A stretch of 64,000 bases of DNA, taken from contig CAMCBV010000002.1 in the NCBI GenBank assembly GCA_945873125.1, forward strand, positions 1-64,000, read 5' to 3'. Below the pieces are notes generated by a model. That model was not told the origin of the DNA. It made no database searches and saw only the letters and a program-made list of their open reading frames with translations. The translations under genes and the position numbers were made by a program. Of this stretch, positions 25,587 through 33,951 are shown piece by piece. Every line of letters begins with the position of its first letter. Positions within the stretch are counted from its first letter, which is position 1. The stretch comes from Prosthecobacter debontii. GTDB taxonomy: Bacteria > Verrucomicrobiota > Verrucomicrobiia > Verrucomicrobiales > Akkermansiaceae.

Positions 25587-27266
25587 ATGTTTTCCATCAA
25601 ACGCGTATTTTTCTGGTTATCCGGTGCCGGGACCGAGACCCTTGAGCGTTGTCCTAATTGGGAACAGCGTAAATACGTCGCCTTTGGTTGCACGGTTTTG
25701 GTGCCCTGTGCGTTTGCCTTCATTGCTTGTGCGTATGCGCTCTCGACGATCTCAAATGATCCGAAAGTCATTTATCCCGTGGCCGGAGTCTGGGCTTTCA
25801 TCATCCTGACGATCGACCGCGCGCTGCTTGCGGGATACCGGCCTTACCTGTCCATTTTCCGAAAGCTCTCGCAGTTTTCCCTCCGTCTCATCGTCGCGGT
25901 GCTGATGGGCATTACCATTGCGCACCCGCTCGTTCTGCTCCTTTTCAGAGATACGATTTCATCGGTGATTGAAAAAGACCGCTCAGCTGAAATTGAGTTG
26001 GTGCGTTCGGGTTTTGACGGAGAGAAGGAAAAAGTCCGCTCGCGAATCAACTCTCTCGATGGCGGACTCGCTGCTCAACGCGAGCGCTGGAACGAATCCT
26101 TTCAGGCGAAATTCATCATTCAGAAAAATCAAGAGGCTGAATCACCGATTCCCGGTTTGACCTCGGCGCAGCAAAAAGAGCTCAAGGCCGCAACGGATGA
26201 AGCCACCGCGCCTTTCATGACCCGACTGGTTGCGATTGATCAACAGATCACCGAGCTTACTCCCCAGTATGCCACGCTCCAGGGGGAGCTGACGTATTGG
26301 CAAACGGAGTTTGAACGCGAACTCAGTGGTGAACGTTCCGGTCTCTCGGGCGAGGGCCCACGGGCCCGCTCGATCCGTGCGGACCAGCTTGAGCCGCGCC
26401 GTGTGGAAACCAAACGCATCGGCAGTCTGCTTGAACATTTGACCGCAGAGAAAGCCTCTCTACAAACTCAGGCGCGTGAAGCCGAGGCGGGTGCGATTGC
26501 TCTCTATGAAACACGACTGGAGGAAGTTAAACTCGCCTACCAAGCTGAAGCCGATCGTGTGGCATCACTCAAACAGAGAGTGGAACAAGATCAGGCCGAG
26601 CAATTTGTGACGCAGCAAAACTCGCTTCGCGAGACGATCAAAAAGCAAATCGATTCACAGCTTGCGGAACTTGAAAATACTCAGGGCGAGCTTGCAGCGG
26701 TCGTCAAAGAAGAGTCCGAGCGGCTCACCGCATTGAGAGCCGAGCCGCGTCGCGATATCCTCACCCAGACACTTGCATTGCACGAACTTTTCCTCGCCGG
26801 AAACGAAGGTGGCAAGTTTGCTTTTTATACCTACATCGTGTTGACCTTGCTCTTCATGTTGGTTGATACCATTCCGCTGATTGTGAAATTTTTCACCAAA
26901 CCCGGTCCCTACGACACGTTGGTGGATCGCGATGAAATCACCTTTGATTCCGACCATAAAGCCTTTCGCCAAAGCCGTGGGCGCTACATGGAGCAGCTGA
27001 CTTCCGGAAATCTTATTGCGGTGACGCGTAACGCCAAGCTCGAGCACGCCCTTGTCGATGGTGTGGATCATACCCGTGCGGCGCGTGAGTTTTTGGATTC
27101 GCTCATCGAGATGGAACGATCTTTTGCTGAAAAAATGCGATTAGAAGAAGAGCGCATCGGTCACAACGAATCCGATAAACGTGCGGCCTTGGAGAATATC
27201 AAAAAACGTTTCTATGATGATCTCAATCAGCGGATGGAACTGTTTTTCACCACGCGGCATGCGTAG
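25587..27266 (+). CDS. DUF4407 membrane protein with long coiled coil
   Basis: 559 residues. It opens with a short motif (FFWLSGAGTETLERCP) typical of DUF4407, then three membrane spans at about 30-52, 60-80 and 93-115. A very charged, Gln/Glu-rich segment follows from about 125 to 400, predicted coiled coil. A fourth span lies near 412-432, and a cytoplasmic tail rich in Arg/Glu follows. The two halves of the membrane region are thus separated by a rod about 275 residues long. Function is unknown. A perfect 12-bp hairpin follows the stop. Confidence 0.85.
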   Translation: MFSIKRVFFWLSGAGTETLERCPNWEQRKYVAFGCTVLVPCAFAFIACAYALSTISNDPKVIYPVAGVWAFIILTIDRALLAGYRPYLSIFRKLSQFSLRLIVAVLMGITIAHPLVLLLFRDTISSVIEKDRSAEIELVRSGFDGEKEKVRSRINSLDGGLAAQRERWNESFQAKFIIQKNQEAESPIPGLTSAQQKELKAATDEATAPFMTRLVAIDQQITELTPQYATLQGELTYWQTEFERELSGERSGLSGEGPRARSIRADQLEPRRVETKRIGSLLEHLTAEKASLQTQAREAEAGAIALYETRLEEVKLAYQAEADRVASLKQRVEQDQAEQFVTQQNSLRETIKKQIDSQLAELENTQGELAAVVKEESERLTALRAEPRRDILTQTLALHELFLAGNEGGKFAFYTYIVLTLLFMLVDTIPLIVKFFTKPGPYDTLVDRDEITFDSDHKAFRQSRGRYMEQLTSGNLIAVTRNAKLEHALVDGVDHTRAAREFLDSLIEMERSFAEKMRLEEERIGHNESDKRAALENIKKRFYDDLNQRMELFFTTRHA

Positions 27267-27276
27267 GATTATTTGG

Positions 27277-27303
27277 TAGGGCGCCATCGTCGATGGCGCC
27301 CTA
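27277..27303. terminator. Hairpin between convergent genes
   Basis: TAGGGCGCCATC and its exact reverse complement are separated by a three-base loop. It lies between the DUF4407 gene and the condensation-fold gene, which converge here. There is no long T-run on either side, so it is either a weak bidirectional terminator or another REP-type palindrome. Confidence 0.6.
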
Positions 27304-27307
27304 ACTT

Positions 27308-28237
27308 TCACGGCTCTCCGATATTCTCGATCCAACGGCGCATGCGTTGTTCGATCGTATCTTTTTCGGATTTTCCTTGAGTCGCCAATCCGAGTCTTCC
27401 TTGAAACGTGACGCAACCTGCCGCCAGTAGTTGTCCCAAAACCAGAGGAGGACAAAAAACCCAGCCGTCTTCGTTTGTTTTGTCCTCGAAATTCCAGACA
27501 CCCAAATTGGAGAACGCACCGATGTTACCAGTAGGTCTGGTCCGATCTTTGTTGAGTAAGTTTACTTTTGTCTGATGACTGAATATGTGTCCGATGTTGA
27601 GCAACAAGTGATTGGCGCGATGCTCGCCACGGCGGAGTTGATACAAGATCTTGTCATGAATCATCGTGGGAGTGTCGTTTGGTGCGATTTTGGTTTCCAC
27701 ACAACTCACGTGATTTTCGGTGTCATCCGGATAAGAAATGTCGCCTCGCAAATTGACTGGAATCATCCATGAAATTTTTTTCTCAGATGTGCGAACCTCG
27801 GGTCGGACCGCTTGATCAAGAGCCTGTAGCAAGAAGCTGTTCACGGTGACTCCGAGAGCGCGACAGCGATCGAGAATCGCATGGGTTTCCGCTTCCGTAA
27901 AAAGATGCCACGCGATGTTGTTGGATTGGGTGGCGTGTTTCCAGTCGCCGCGCTCGGCGCAGATTTCTTTTTTGCGTTTATCACGCCAAAGCCGCCACAA
28001 AGGCAGTAAGAATCCAAGGGATGAATGTTTAGTTCGTGGGACGGCTAAATTTTTCAAGCCTTGTTTACGTAGTAAACGGGCAAAGCCGCCGATTCCATCG
28101 CAATCACAATGCGAAACCTCGATCCACTCCACCTCGCCGCCAGAGATTCGTCCGTAGCGGATTCCCATGAAATCTCCTGCCGCTTCCGAGGCGCGGAACC
28201 ATGCGGCCGAGGCGTTGTGTGTGGGTGGTGGGGACAA
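27308..28237 (-). CDS. Condensation-fold acyltransferase-like protein, short N-terminus
   Basis: 309 residues from a TTG at 28237-28235; the ATG at 28168 would remove 23. HCDCDG at 43-48 fits the HxxxDG catalytic motif of condensation domains, alcohol acetyltransferases and CAT-like enzymes. A segment near residue 205 (MIPVNLRGD) and GAFSNLGVW match the second family region. In typical members the motif lies about 130 residues in, so roughly 90 residues are missing or the family is compact. No upstream frame supplies them. The substrate is unknown, and no carrier protein or adenylation gene is near. Confidence 0.7.
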   Translation of the reverse strand: MSPPPTHNASAAWFRASEAAGDFMGIRYGRISGGEVEWIEVSHCDCDGIGGFARLLRKQGLKNLAVPRTKHSSLGFLLPLWRLWRDKRKKEICAERGDWKHATQSNNIAWHLFTEAETHAILDRCRALGVTVNSFLLQALDQAVRPEVRTSEKKISWMIPVNLRGDISYPDDTENHVSCVETKIAPNDTPTMIHDKILYQLRRGEHRANHLLLNIGHIFSHQTKVNLLNKDRTRPTGNIGAFSNLGVWNFEDKTNEDGWVFCPPLVLGQLLAAGCVTFQGRLGLATQGKSEKDTIEQRMRRWIENIGEP

Positions 28238-28319
28238 GTTAGGTGGGGGTCATTTTTTAGCTACATTCGACTCGGTCTCGAAGTATCGGGGCATACGAGG
28301 CGACTCTAACGTTTGAAAA

Positions 28320-29087
28320 CTATTTCTTAAAAACCAGAAAATGCTGCCAAGGGAGATTGGGTTTGTTTTGTACGAAGGTGAAGCCCATGGCTTCGAATTC
28401 TTTCGTCGCTTGGGCGGCGGACATTTTGTGGAGGCGTTTGATGGGGACGCGGGTGTCTTCGGCGCGGAATTCCAGAAGGTAAATTTTACCACCGGGCTTC
28501 AGGGCGGAGTGGATGGATTTCAGCATCTCGGCCGGGTGTGAGAATTCGTGATAGGCATCGACAAACAGCACAGCATCAAGCGAGTTCTCGGGAAGTTGGA
28601 CGGATTCGATCGTTCCGAGGTGGGGTTGGACGTTGGTGATTTTCCGGGCTTCGGCCTCTTTTTTGAGGTAATCGAGCATTTCCTGTTGGATATCGACGGC
28701 GATGACTTTTCCTTTCGGAACAAGAGGTGAAATGCGGAAACTGTAGTATCCGGAGCCGGCGCCGATATCGGCGATGACCGCATCGGGTGACAGATCGAGG
28801 AGGGAGATGGCTTGGGATGGGGCTTCTTCTTTTTCGCGGTCAGATCGTTCCAACCAACCGATACCGGGGTGTCCCATGACTTGGGAGATTTCGCGACCCA
28901 TGAAAATTTTGCCGATTCCATCAGGGGAGGGAGGTGCGGTCGTGTAGGAGGGAATTTCGGCTTGCAGTTCGACGGTGCCCGGGATTTTCGGAGTGATTTT
29001 TGAGGTTTCATTGCGAACCAAGACCAGCGGGACAAGGAACAGGGCGAGGAGAACCAGGGGAATGAGAATGAGGTGGCGGGATTTCAT
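28320..29087 (-). CDS. Membrane-anchored class I SAM methyltransferase
   Basis: 255 residues. An N-terminal hydrophobic segment (about 5-24) without a clear cleavage site suggests a signal anchor, so the catalytic domain may lie in the periplasm. The SAM-binding motif is ADIGAGSGYYSF near residue 110, followed by AVDIQQEML. Similar extracytoplasmic-looking methyltransferases occur in several phyla, with unknown substrates. It lies upstream of the condensation-fold gene on the same strand with an 82-base gap. Confidence 0.85.
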   Translation of the reverse strand: MKSRHLILIPLVLLALFLVPLVLVRNETSKITPKIPGTVELQAEIPSYTTAPPSPDGIGKIFMGREISQVMGHPGIGWLERSDREKEEAPSQAISLLDLSPDAVIADIGAGSGYYSFRISPLVPKGKVIAVDIQQEMLDYLKKEAEARKITNVQPHLGTIESVQLPENSLDAVLFVDAYHEFSHPAEMLKSIHSALKPGGKIYLLEFRAEDTRVPIKRLHKMSAAQATKEFEAMGFTFVQNKPNLPWQHFLVFKK

Positions 29088-29200
29088 GGTCTTTTTTGTA
29101 ACACTGATTAATGGGCTTGGCTTAATGGAATAGTTTGACCGTTTGCAAAGGCATCGTTAAGTTTCCCTCAATTGACCGTTTGAACAGCGGCACTGAGTTT

Positions 29201-29731
29201 GTGACTAAGGATTCATCAATAAAAGTCGGGAAATTCGAGGGATTCAGCTGGATACGCTGTGAAGGCAAGGGTTCTTTTCTGAATAGCCTGGCTATGAAGG
29301 AGTTTGGAGATGCGCGGATTCGGGCCGGAGTGTTGCGCTTGGTGGTCGATTTGGAGACATGCACGGGGATGGATTCGACTTTCATGGGAACATTGGCTGG
29401 AATGGCGGCGAGGATTTCAGAATATGGTGGAAAATTACAAGTAACAGCCGCAAGTGAGAAAAGCTGTCATTCATTGGAGGATTTGGGATTGGATTTTTTG
29501 ATGGAAATCAACCAGCCGGACCCGGAGTGGAGTGGACTTGATGCCAAAGTTCGGGATTTGCTCAAAACCAAAGTAGCCGGAGTGAAGGCTGGAACCATTA
29601 TGCATACCAAGCATGTCTTGGAGGCTCATGAGATCTTATCGCAGGCAAATGAGAGCAATGAGCGGAAGTTTTCTGGGGTGGTGAAGTTGTTAGAGGATGA
29701 GTTGTCGGAGAAAACGGGACAATCCAGCTGA
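29201..29731 (+). CDS. STAS-domain anti-sigma factor antagonist-like protein
   Basis: The STAS fold spans about residues 5-100, with DLETCTGMDSTFMG holding the serine that is phosphorylated in SpoIIAA/RsbV proteins. About 70 extra residues at the C-terminus, rich in Glu and Lys, are unlike short RsbV. The GTG at 29201 gives 176 residues; a TTG at 29135 would give 198, and neither has a clear ribosome site. The stop overlaps the start of the PP2C phosphatase by one base, so the two are coupled. It probably switches partner on dephosphorylation by that phosphatase. Confidence 0.85.
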   Translation: MTKDSSIKVGKFEGFSWIRCEGKGSFLNSLAMKEFGDARIRAGVLRLVVDLETCTGMDSTFMGTLAGMAARISEYGGKLQVTAASEKSCHSLEDLGLDFLMEINQPDPEWSGLDAKVRDLLKTKVAGVKAGTIMHTKHVLEAHEILSQANESNERKFSGVVKLLEDELSEKTGQSS

Positions 29732-31182
29732 TGGGAATCATTCAGTATTTGTGCCTGGCATTGATCGGTATTTCCTCTGTGTTGGGATGTGTCTTGATTC
29801 TGGCACTGATCAACCAGCGCGCGCGCGCAAAGCGGCTCAAGCAGGTTTTGAATGCTCTCTCCGGCGAAGAGGAGCGGATGTTTCATTTTCTGCATGATCT
29901 TGGGACTGCGATTGGCGCGGAGCCGACGGATGGCGCGCTTTCAAGGATTATTGTTGAGGGAATTGTGGATGTCGTGGGAGCCAGTGGTGGAGTGATATAT
30001 TACCCCACGGGCGATGCGAAATTTTTGGTTCCGGCGTATGTTTCGGAGCAATGTCCGCCATTGATTCCTTTGCCGGAATCGGTTTTGGTTGATGCGAAGG
30101 AAGATGGGCGGGTGGTCATGAGCCGCCTAAATTTGGAAAGAATCAAAACAGGAGAGGGTTTGTTGGGTCGTGCGTATGTGGCGGCGGATGCCGTTCATAT
30201 TGAGGATTTGAGCGAATATGGGGTATTGGGGATCTATGTGAGGCGGGAGGTGCCGAATGTGGCGGTGATGATTTCTCCCATGCGATACGCAGGTCAGGAA
30301 ATCGGGGTGTTGGCGGTCGCGAAGCTGAAAAGCGAAGGGGATTTTTCATTGAATGATTTTGCGGTATTCCGGTCCGTTGCTGAGCAATCGGCATTTGCGA
30401 TTGGCAATGCGCGGATTCACCGTGAAGCGAACGCGAGAATGGCGATTGAAGGGGAGCTGCACAATGCGCGGGAGGTGCAAAGGGTGTTGTTGCCGCAGGA
30501 GGATCCGAAAGTGAGGGGGTTTCGACTTCATGGGATGAATTTGGCGGCCCGCATCATCAGTGGGGACTACTACGATTACATTGAGCTTAAAGATGGAAAA
30601 CTCGGAGTGGTGGTTGCGGATGTTTCAGGCAAAGGCGTGGCAGCGGGCTTGCTGATGGCGATGTGCCGGAGTTTGTTGCGTGCGTTGGCGCTGAGTCATG
30701 AATCGCCGAGCAAAGTGCTGGGTGCAGTGAATCGATATTTGTTTCCCGATATCCGCGAGGACATGTTCATCAGTCTGAATTACGGGGTGCTGGATCCGGA
30801 GGCGGGGCGCATGGTTTTTGCGAGAGCGGGACATGATCCGGCTTTGGTCTTCCGCAAAGCGACCGGATGGGTGGAAGTATTACGACCGCGGGGATTGGCG
30901 CTCGGTATCGATCAAGGAGAGGTTTTTGAGCGGGTGACCGAGGACTGTGTGGTGGACATGGAATCGGGTGATTGTGTGTTGTTTTTTACCGATGGAGTGA
31001 AGGAAGCGATGAACGCAGATGAGGAAGAATTTGGGATGGAGCGGTTATCGAAAGTATTTTGCGAAGCAGCGGTGTTGGGAGCTGAAGCGGTAGTGAAGCG
31101 CGTGCAGGAAGCTGTGGAGAAATTTTCAGGCGAAGGAGCTCAGATGGATGATGTGACTCTTGTTGCGATTGAGCGGAGATGA
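29731..31182 (+). CDS. RsbU/SpoIIE-like PP2C serine phosphatase with GAF domain
   Basis: 483 residues. An N-terminal membrane helix (about 4-27) is followed by a GAF sensor domain (about 55-235), a short signalling helix, and a PP2C/SpoIIE phosphatase domain with GDYYDYIEL, VVADVSGKGVAA, ARAGHDPALVF and MDDVTLVAI, which carry the manganese-binding aspartates. It should dephosphorylate the STAS protein encoded just before it. No HATPase anti-sigma kinase or sigma factor is encoded beside the pair, so its output partner is elsewhere. Confidence 0.93.
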   Translation: MGIIQYLCLALIGISSVLGCVLILALINQRARAKRLKQVLNALSGEEERMFHFLHDLGTAIGAEPTDGALSRIIVEGIVDVVGASGGVIYYPTGDAKFLVPAYVSEQCPPLIPLPESVLVDAKEDGRVVMSRLNLERIKTGEGLLGRAYVAADAVHIEDLSEYGVLGIYVRREVPNVAVMISPMRYAGQEIGVLAVAKLKSEGDFSLNDFAVFRSVAEQSAFAIGNARIHREANARMAIEGELHNAREVQRVLLPQEDPKVRGFRLHGMNLAARIISGDYYDYIELKDGKLGVVVADVSGKGVAAGLLMAMCRSLLRALALSHESPSKVLGAVNRYLFPDIREDMFISLNYGVLDPEAGRMVFARAGHDPALVFRKATGWVEVLRPRGLALGIDQGEVFERVTEDCVVDMESGDCVLFFTDGVKEAMNADEEEFGMERLSKVFCEAAVLGAEAVVKRVQEAVEKFSGEGAQMDDVTLVAIERR

Positions 31183-31538
31183 GGTTGGGTTATTAAGGAG
31201 AGAGGGCATCCAACTCGCGAGAAGGATCGTTGATGAAGTTAAAGCCCTGATCTACGTGGTAGGGTCGTTTTGATAAAACGACAGCCACCTTGCACGCTCA
31301 TTTCATCCAAGAGCCTCCAATTCAATCAGGAACTTTTTTGACGATCAAAGAATATTCTGGTTAAGGTTGCTTAGGGTCTAAGGAGACTAGCGGGAGGTTT
31401 GATCGAAGGTTTTATGCGATATCTGTGCGAGATTTTGATTCGTCGGTCGTTTTATCAAAACGACCATGAAATTTCCCTAGCTGGACGAGTCTGGAATTTT
31501 GGATTGTGAGAGGATGATATTGTGTTGAAGGTTTGTTG
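31183..31538. repeat. Intergenic region with a pair of near-identical palindromes
   Basis: This 356-base gap holds GTCGTTTT-GAT-AAAACGAC at 31264-31282 and its reverse-complement form GTCGTTTT-ATC-AAAACGAC at 31446-31464. Each is an 8-bp stem with a 3-base loop. They face each other across about 160 bases without an open frame. The first may terminate the phosphatase operon. The pair could be the ends of a small non-coding element. No gene is supported here. Confidence 0.6.
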
Positions 31539-32057
31539 ATGAACGCGAACAAAAAAATGGGAGAGCTGATGGCGGAGATGCCGGGCGCGCGGCGGGCGTT
31601 GTTTGCAAAATATCATCTCGGGGGGTGTCAGAGTTGTGCGTTTGATGAGGGGGAGACTTTATGGGAGCTATGCAAGCGCGCGGAGCTGGATGCGGATGAG
31701 GTTTTAGCGCACTTGCTCAGCAGTCACGAGCATGATTTAGCGATGTTGATCTCGCCGTCTGAAGTTGCGCAGAGAAAAGATGAAGTTACTTTTGTGGATG
31801 TGCGCACGCGTGAGGAATTCGAAGCGGTGAAGATCGATGATGCGCAATTTTTTACGCAGGAGCTTCAGGAGAAACTTTTCAAAGAAAAACCATCCGGCCT
31901 AGTGGTGCTTTACGATCACACAGGGAAATATGTGTTAGATCAGGTTGCGTGGTTCCGAGGTCACGGAATGCCTAACACGTTTGGGATGAAAGGCGGGATC
32001 GATGCGTGGAGTCGGGAAGTTGATCCAAAGGTGATGAGGTATCGGGTGGAGCTTTGA
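31539..32057 (+). CDS. DUF1858-like cysteine domain fused to a cysteine-less rhodanese domain
   Basis: 172 residues from the ATG at 31539, with GAAGG seven bases upstream. The first about 65 residues resemble DUF1858 or the N-terminus of ScdA: MPGARRALFAKYHLGGCQSC gives C30 and C33, which may bind a cofactor or iron. The second half is rhodanese-like (TFVDVRTREEF), but the active-site loop reads VVLYDHTGK with no cysteine, so sulfur transfer by the usual route is unlikely. The role may be in iron-sulfur or sulfur handling; this is an inference. Confidence 0.8.
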   Translation: MNANKKMGELMAEMPGARRALFAKYHLGGCQSCAFDEGETLWELCKRAELDADEVLAHLLSSHEHDLAMLISPSEVAQRKDEVTFVDVRTREEFEAVKIDDAQFFTQELQEKLFKEKPSGLVVLYDHTGKYVLDQVAWFRGHGMPNTFGMKGGIDAWSREVDPKVMRYRVEL

Positions 32058-32112
32058 ATTTTCAAAATTCAAATTTCAAATCTCAATCAAGAGGCGGCGA
32101 GACACCGCAGCT

Positions 32113-33750
32113 CTATAGTGGCGGAAACGGCTGCTCGGAAATGACCCAATCTTCGTTTTTTTCGATAAAGGTTTTCATGGCCCAATCGTGAGGGAAGAGG
32201 GCGACCAGCCAGCCGTTGGAATCCCGAGACAGGGCGGTTCCGAGGGAGAGTGAGGGTCTAGCTTCTGGGGCGAGGGGGTTACCTTCCTTGGGTTTGAGCC
32301 AGCGGGCGATCGACCAATCGGCGGATTCGATCCGGGTCTCGGCAGCGTATTCGCCCTCGAGCCGGTGCTGAAGAACTTCGAACTGAAGGGGGCCGACCGC
32401 GCCAAGGAGAACACTTGAGGAGTTGGCTGGGGTGTCGAGCAGGGTGAATTCCGAAGCGACACCCTCTTTGAGGAGTTGCTCGAGTCCGCTTTGGAAGCGT
32501 TTGTATTTCGCGGTGGATTTGTTGGTGAGGTAGGAAAAGCACTCCGGCGGGAAGCGCGGGATCTCATCGAATTTTACGTCGGGCGAGGAAGCCAGGGTGT
32601 CTCCGATGAGGAGGTCGTAGTTTCCGACGAGGCCGACGACATCTCCGGCATATGCATCATCAACCGTCTCGCGATCGCGGGCGAAGAGGCGTTGGGAGTT
32701 GGCGAGGCGGACATTTTCGCCGGTACGGGTGTTGAAGACGTTCATATCTCGCTCAAATTGGCCGGAGACGATGCGGATAAAGGCGATGCGATCCCTGTGC
32801 TTTGGATTCATGTTCGCCTGGATTTTAAATACAAAGGCGGAAAAGCCCTGCGAGGCGGGATGGACGGTTTGGGCATCGCTGATACGAGGCAAAGGAGGAG
32901 GAGAAAGCTCGAGGAAACGATCCAGCAGGAGTTGGACTCCGAAATTGTTTGCTGCGGATCCGAAGAACACGGGAGTGAGATTTCCAGCGAGGACTTCGTT
33001 CACATCAAAATCCGCGCCGGCGCCTTCAAGGAGTTCGAGCTCGTCGCAGACTTGGTTATAGGTAATTTCATCAACCGTGTTTTTGACCGATTCATCTTCG
33101 ATGCCGGAAACATTCACCGGAGCGCGGAAGGCTCCATGAACGGTGCGTTCGAAGAGATGGACTTTTTTATCTTCCCGATCGTAAACGCCTTTGAAGCGCG
33201 GACCGTCTCCGAGCGGCCAGTTAACCGGAAAAGCGCGGATGCCGAGGACGGATTCGAGCTCGTCGAGTAGGTCAAGGGTGGGCCGCGCTGGGCGGTCCAG
33301 TTTGTTCATGAATGTGAAAATCGGAACGCCGCGACGTCGGCAGACTTCGAAAAGTTTCCGTGTCTGGGCCTCGATGCCTTTGCCGGCGTCAACTACCATT
33401 ACGGCGGCATCGACGGCGGTAAGGACGCGGTAGGTGTCCTCGGAGAAGTCCTTGTGGCCGGGAGTGTCAAGAATGTTGACCACACAGTCTTTGTATTCGA
33501 ACTGGAGAACGGTGGAGGAAACCGAGATGCCGCGTTGCTTTTCGAGCTCCATCCAGTCGGAGGTGGTGGCTCGCTGGTTTTTACGAGCGGTGACCGATCC
33601 CGCAAGGTTCAGGGCGCCGCCATAGAGGAGAAACTTTTCCGTCAGGGTGGTTTTTCCTGCATCTGGGTGGGAAATGATCGCGAAAGAACGGCGTCTTGAG
33701 ACCTCTTTTTGGAGAGCTGGGGTCGGGGATGCGTAGGAGGAAAGCGACAT
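32113..33750 (-). CDS. prfC: Peptide chain release factor 3
   Basis: 545 residues, translational GTPase. G1 SHPDAGKTTL, switch region ARKNQRATTSDWMELEKQ, G3 DTPGH and G4 NKLD are all present. The RF3 family has the characteristic insertion QRATTSDWM, which separates it from EF-G and LepA. It recycles RF1 and RF2 after termination. Size is typical (about 525-550). It is divergent from the membrane HD protein with a 200-base gap. Confidence 0.96.
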   Translation of the reverse strand: MSLSSYASPTPALQKEVSRRRSFAIISHPDAGKTTLTEKFLLYGGALNLAGSVTARKNQRATTSDWMELEKQRGISVSSTVLQFEYKDCVVNILDTPGHKDFSEDTYRVLTAVDAAVMVVDAGKGIEAQTRKLFEVCRRRGVPIFTFMNKLDRPARPTLDLLDELESVLGIRAFPVNWPLGDGPRFKGVYDREDKKVHLFERTVHGAFRAPVNVSGIEDESVKNTVDEITYNQVCDELELLEGAGADFDVNEVLAGNLTPVFFGSAANNFGVQLLLDRFLELSPPPLPRISDAQTVHPASQGFSAFVFKIQANMNPKHRDRIAFIRIVSGQFERDMNVFNTRTGENVRLANSQRLFARDRETVDDAYAGDVVGLVGNYDLLIGDTLASSPDVKFDEIPRFPPECFSYLTNKSTAKYKRFQSGLEQLLKEGVASEFTLLDTPANSSSVLLGAVGPLQFEVLQHRLEGEYAAETRIESADWSIARWLKPKEGNPLAPEARPSLSLGTALSRDSNGWLVALFPHDWAMKTFIEKNEDWVISEQPFPPL

Positions 33751-33951
33751 GCGGGCGGAAACTTCAAATGATCAGCCCGAAACATCAACCATAATGAGGG
33801 TCGGGAAATCCCTAAATCGGGGATATTTCCCTAAAACGTGCAGAAATACCCACCGGAAATCCAGATTGCCAACGTCCCCCGTTCTCGCTACCTTCCGCCC
33901 CCGCCCAACTTTCCTGAGTGAAATTGGACTGGAATAACAAAAAATAAAATT

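Noticed and set aside
32476-33270. 264-residue plus-strand frame
   Set aside because: It is antisense to prfC, which is a complete, clearly recognised GTPase.
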